In this document: one piece after another, positions 62,060 through 64,000 of the stretch
Numbering within the stretch: the first letter of the stretch is position 1
Layout of the letters: every line of letters begins with the position of its first letter
Origin: CAVQSS01 sp963746605
GTDB taxonomy: Bacteria; Desulfobacterota; RBG-13-43-22
DNA length: 64,000 bases
NCBI GenBank assembly: GCA_963746605.1
Contig: CAVVCH010000052.1
Location: 62,001-126,000, forward strand
Direction of reading: 5' to 3'
The notes under the pieces: generated by a model
Seen by the model: the letters and a program-made list of their open reading frames with translations, nothing else
Told to the model about the DNA's origin: nothing
Database searches by the model: none
Position numbers and translations under genes: made by a program

Positions 62060-64000
62060 ATGCGCAAGGACATTTACAGTATCTGTTTTATGTGTACCGT
62101 CCGGTGCCCGATCAAAGTTACCGTTGAGGACGGGGCGGTCAAATGGATTGAAGGCAACCCTCATCAACTTAAAGGGGCGCTCTGCGCCAAAGGAAGTGCC
62201 GGCACGGCCCTTTTGAATGATACGGAAAGGCTTCGCTACCCCATGATCAGGGAAGGCGCCCGCGGGGAAGGAAAATGGAAGCGGGTGAGCTGGGATCAGG
62301 CCCTGGATTACGCGGCCGAAAAGCTCAAATCGGCCATAAAGACCTATGGTCCTCAAACCGTGGCTTTTGGGGAAAGACAGAATCTGAATACTCATATCAG
62401 CAAGACCTTCATGAGGGCCCTGGGGTCTCCCAATCATTTTAGCCACGATGCCCTGTGCAAGGGATCGGTCAATACGGCCTTCCGGACCCTGACGGGTTAC
62501 ACCGATGCCGATGTGGCCGTTGACTGGGCCAATACCAGACATGTGATTCTTTATGGCCGGAACCTCTTCGAATCTCTGGAACTGAAACCCATTCAGGCCC
62601 TCCTGGAGGCCAAGGACAAAGGGACCCGAATTACTTATATCGACATTCGTTCCACTGTCACGGCCTCCCATGCCGACCGTTTCTGGATGATCCGGCCCGG
62701 AACGGACCTGGCCCTCAATTACGCCCTGATCCATGTCATCCTTAAAGAAAATCTCTATGATCAGGAATATGTGAACCGATGGGTAACCGGGCTCCAGGAC
62801 CTGAGGACCTTTGTCGAGCCTTATACACCCGAGTGGGCCGAAGAAGAGACCGGGATTCCCGCCGGAGAGATCGTCGCCCTGGCCCGTGAAGCGGGCGGGG
62901 AAAGACCGAGGGTGATTTTTCATTTCGGATATCGAGGGGCCAGCCACCGGGAGGAGATCTATTTCCGCCGCTCCCTGATTATTTTGAACGCCCTCATGGG
63001 CTCCATTGAAAGCCAGGGGGGGCTAATCATCAAGAAAGGCCCCCAGGATGCAGGTTTTGGGGCTTTTGGGAAGCTGGTTGATCAGAAGGGCCTTCCCAAA
63101 CCTAAGATGGAACGATTCGATGGAGTAGGAGGTGGAAAACTCCCTATCGCCGACCCGGCCCATGGGGTTGCGGCCATGCTTCCATCGGCCATTCTCCAGG
63201 ATGACCCTTATCCGCTCAAGGCCTTAATCGTCCACAGAATGGATCCTATGTTGTCCATACCCGATTATAACCAAAACAAAAAAGCCTTCGAAAAACTGGA
63301 CCTGCTCCTGACCATCGATATTAATTTCAGTGAAACGGCCTGGTTTTCGGATGTTATTCTCCCTGAATCGATTTACCTGGAGAGGTCCGACTCGATCCAA
63401 TTAGCCAACGGACCGAAGCCCACCCTGTATATGCGCAGGCAGTGTGTTCCGCCCAGGTATGATACCAAGCCTTATTGGGAAATAATTCGGGAACTGGCCA
63501 AACGGCTGGACGTGGGAAAGTTCTTTCCCTATGAAACCATTGAAGATATCTGGAACCTTCAACTCAAGGATATGGGACTGAAGATTGAGGATTTCGAGAC
63601 CAAAGGCTTTGTCGGTCTGTCCAAAACCCCGATCCTCTGGGACCGGAAGGAGGGGCTCAAGTTTAAGACCCCGTCCGGAAAAATAGAATTGGTCTCCAGT
63701 CTGATGGAGCAGAACGGATTTCCCTCCTTTCCTCCCTACAAATCAGTGACCGCTCCGTCCGAGGGTGAATACCGGCTGACCGTCGGGCGCAGTGCCGTCC
63801 ATACCCATGTTTCCACTCAAAACAATCCATACCTCAGTGAGTTGATGCCCGAAAACGTCTTGTGGATAAATACGGAGGAAGCGGGGAAATTGGGTATTGT
63901 CGACGGCCAATATGTGGAGGTTTCCTCGGACCATGGTTTCGGGAAAATCAAGGCCTTGGTAACGGACTTTATCCACCCTGAGGCGGTTTTTATGTTGCAT
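62060..64000 (+). CDS. Molybdopterin oxidoreductase, PsrA/PhsA-like, 3' end outside the window
   Basis: The frame is open for 647 codons to the window end. 'taaggaggtttgtct' stands before the ATG. The protein begins almost at once with the [4Fe-4S] motif: C9-x2-C12-x3-C16 in 'ICFMCTVRCPIKVTV' and a fourth Cys in 'GALCAKGSAG'. A candidate Mo-ligand Cys is in 'SHDALCKGSVN'. Later features are 'VILYGRNLFESLELKPIQAL', 'ITYIDIRSTVTASHADRFW', 'ALIVHRMDPMLSIPDYNQNK' and a C-terminal dinucleotide-binding domain ('GRSAVHTHVSTQNNPYLSE'). There is no Tat signal, so it should be cytosolic. A sulfur-compound or other reductase or dehydrogenase role is likely; the substrate is not known. Confidence 0.9.
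   Translation, partial: MRKDIYSICFMCTVRCPIKVTVEDGAVKWIEGNPHQLKGALCAKGSAGTALLNDTERLRYPMIREGARGEGKWKRVSWDQALDYAAEKLKSAIKTYGPQTVAFGERQNLNTHISKTFMRALGSPNHFSHDALCKGSVNTAFRTLTGYTDADVAVDWANTRHVILYGRNLFESLELKPIQALLEAKDKGTRITYIDIRSTVTASHADRFWMIRPGTDLALNYALIHVILKENLYDQEYVNRWVTGLQDLRTFVEPYTPEWAEEETGIPAGEIVALAREAGGERPRVIFHFGYRGASHREEIYFRRSLIILNALMGSIESQGGLIIKKGPQDAGFGAFGKLVDQKGLPKPKMERFDGVGGGKLPIADPAHGVAAMLPSAILQDDPYPLKALIVHRMDPMLSIPDYNQNKKAFEKLDLLLTIDINFSETAWFSDVILPESIYLERSDSIQLANGPKPTLYMRRQCVPPRYDTKPYWEIIRELAKRLDVGKFFPYETIEDIWNLQLKDMGLKIEDFETKGFVGLSKTPILWDRKEGLKFKTPSGKIELVSSLMEQNGFPSFPPYKSVTAPSEGEYRLTVGRSAVHTHVSTQNNPYLSELMPENVLWINTEEAGKLGIVDGQYVEVSSDHGFGKIKALVTDFIHPEAVFMLH

Noticed and set aside
62009..62947. 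312-codon open frame on the minus strand
   Set aside because: It lies opposite the molybdopterin oxidoreductase, which has clear Fe-S motifs, a strong ribosome site and runs to the window end. The minus frame has no family features.
1..64000. tRNA, rRNA, CRISPR arrays, insertion sequences, phage genes
   Set aside because: I looked for cloverleaf-like T-loops, regular spaced repeats, transposase or integrase text on both strands and saw none. A covariance-model search could still find a small RNA.

Overview
The window looks like a chromosomal segment of a motile, anaerobic-type Desulfobacterota (the old Deltaproteobacteria). I infer this from gene content and protein style only: FlbD-motA-motB order, CheX/CheD-rich chemotaxis, a three-domain NifU with NifS, methylmalonyl-CoA epimerase, pyruvoyl arginine decarboxylase, many NtrC/PilZ/HDOD/HD-GYP regulators, and a Mo-pterin oxidoreductase beside TauE-type transporters. 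No rRNA, tRNA, CRISPR array, prophage or insertion sequence was recognised.

Layout. 1-5.1 kb (+): a window-truncated HDOD/histidine-kinase-like protein, a divergent MotA/MotB-like pair and a Cache chemoreceptor. 5.2-18.7 kb (-): one long, tightly packed operon read from cheA (18736) down to a cheX-like gene (5203): cheA, two secreted Cache proteins, a chemoreceptor, cheW, cheR, cheD, an HDOD protein, cheY, cheX, a second cheD, cheB (split), fliL, a TPR protein, two PilZ proteins, cheX. 19.2-21.1 kb (+): flbD-motA-motB. 21.3-23.0 kb (-): an HD-GYP response regulator. 23.3-27.2 kb (-): the filament genes fliC, flaG, fliD, fliS and a FlgN/FliT-like gene. 27.2-32.5 kb (-): two TPR glycosyltransferases and an AT-rich double methyltransferase, probably for flagellin modification.

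33.3-36.5 kb: a thioredoxin/DsbD-like protein, and a YdbH/YdbL-like envelope pair. 36.7-41.7 kb (+): epimerase, nifU-nifS, and the GDP-mannose precursor pair. 42.4-47.8 kb (+): a DnaA-family protein with eroded ATPase motifs, an M20 hydrolase, and a polyamine cluster (arginine decarboxylase, agmatinase, deoxyhypusine-synthase-like enzyme). 47.8-55.4 kb: small lipoproteins, XdhC, DsbD, a cold-shock protein with a long structured leader, dihydrolipoyl dehydrogenase and GcvH.

55.8-64 kb (+): the most interesting block. A small membrane protein, a membrane PAS histidine kinase and an NtrC-type regulator are followed by a good sigma-54 promoter. This drives a receiver-like protein without a phosphoacceptor Asp, two half-size TauE/SafE membrane proteins and a molybdopterin oxidoreductase that starts at its Fe-S motif with no Tat signal and runs off the window. 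An 18-bp dyad, TGCAA-N8-TTGCA, occurs upstream of the sigma-54 promoter and twice (once with one mismatch) upstream of the sensor operon, suggesting a dedicated regulon.

Many genes carry single-base frameshifts, very densely in fliC-flaG-fliD-fliS. Reading across frames restores family-typical proteins, so either the sequence has indel errors or these genes are decaying; the sequence alone cannot decide.
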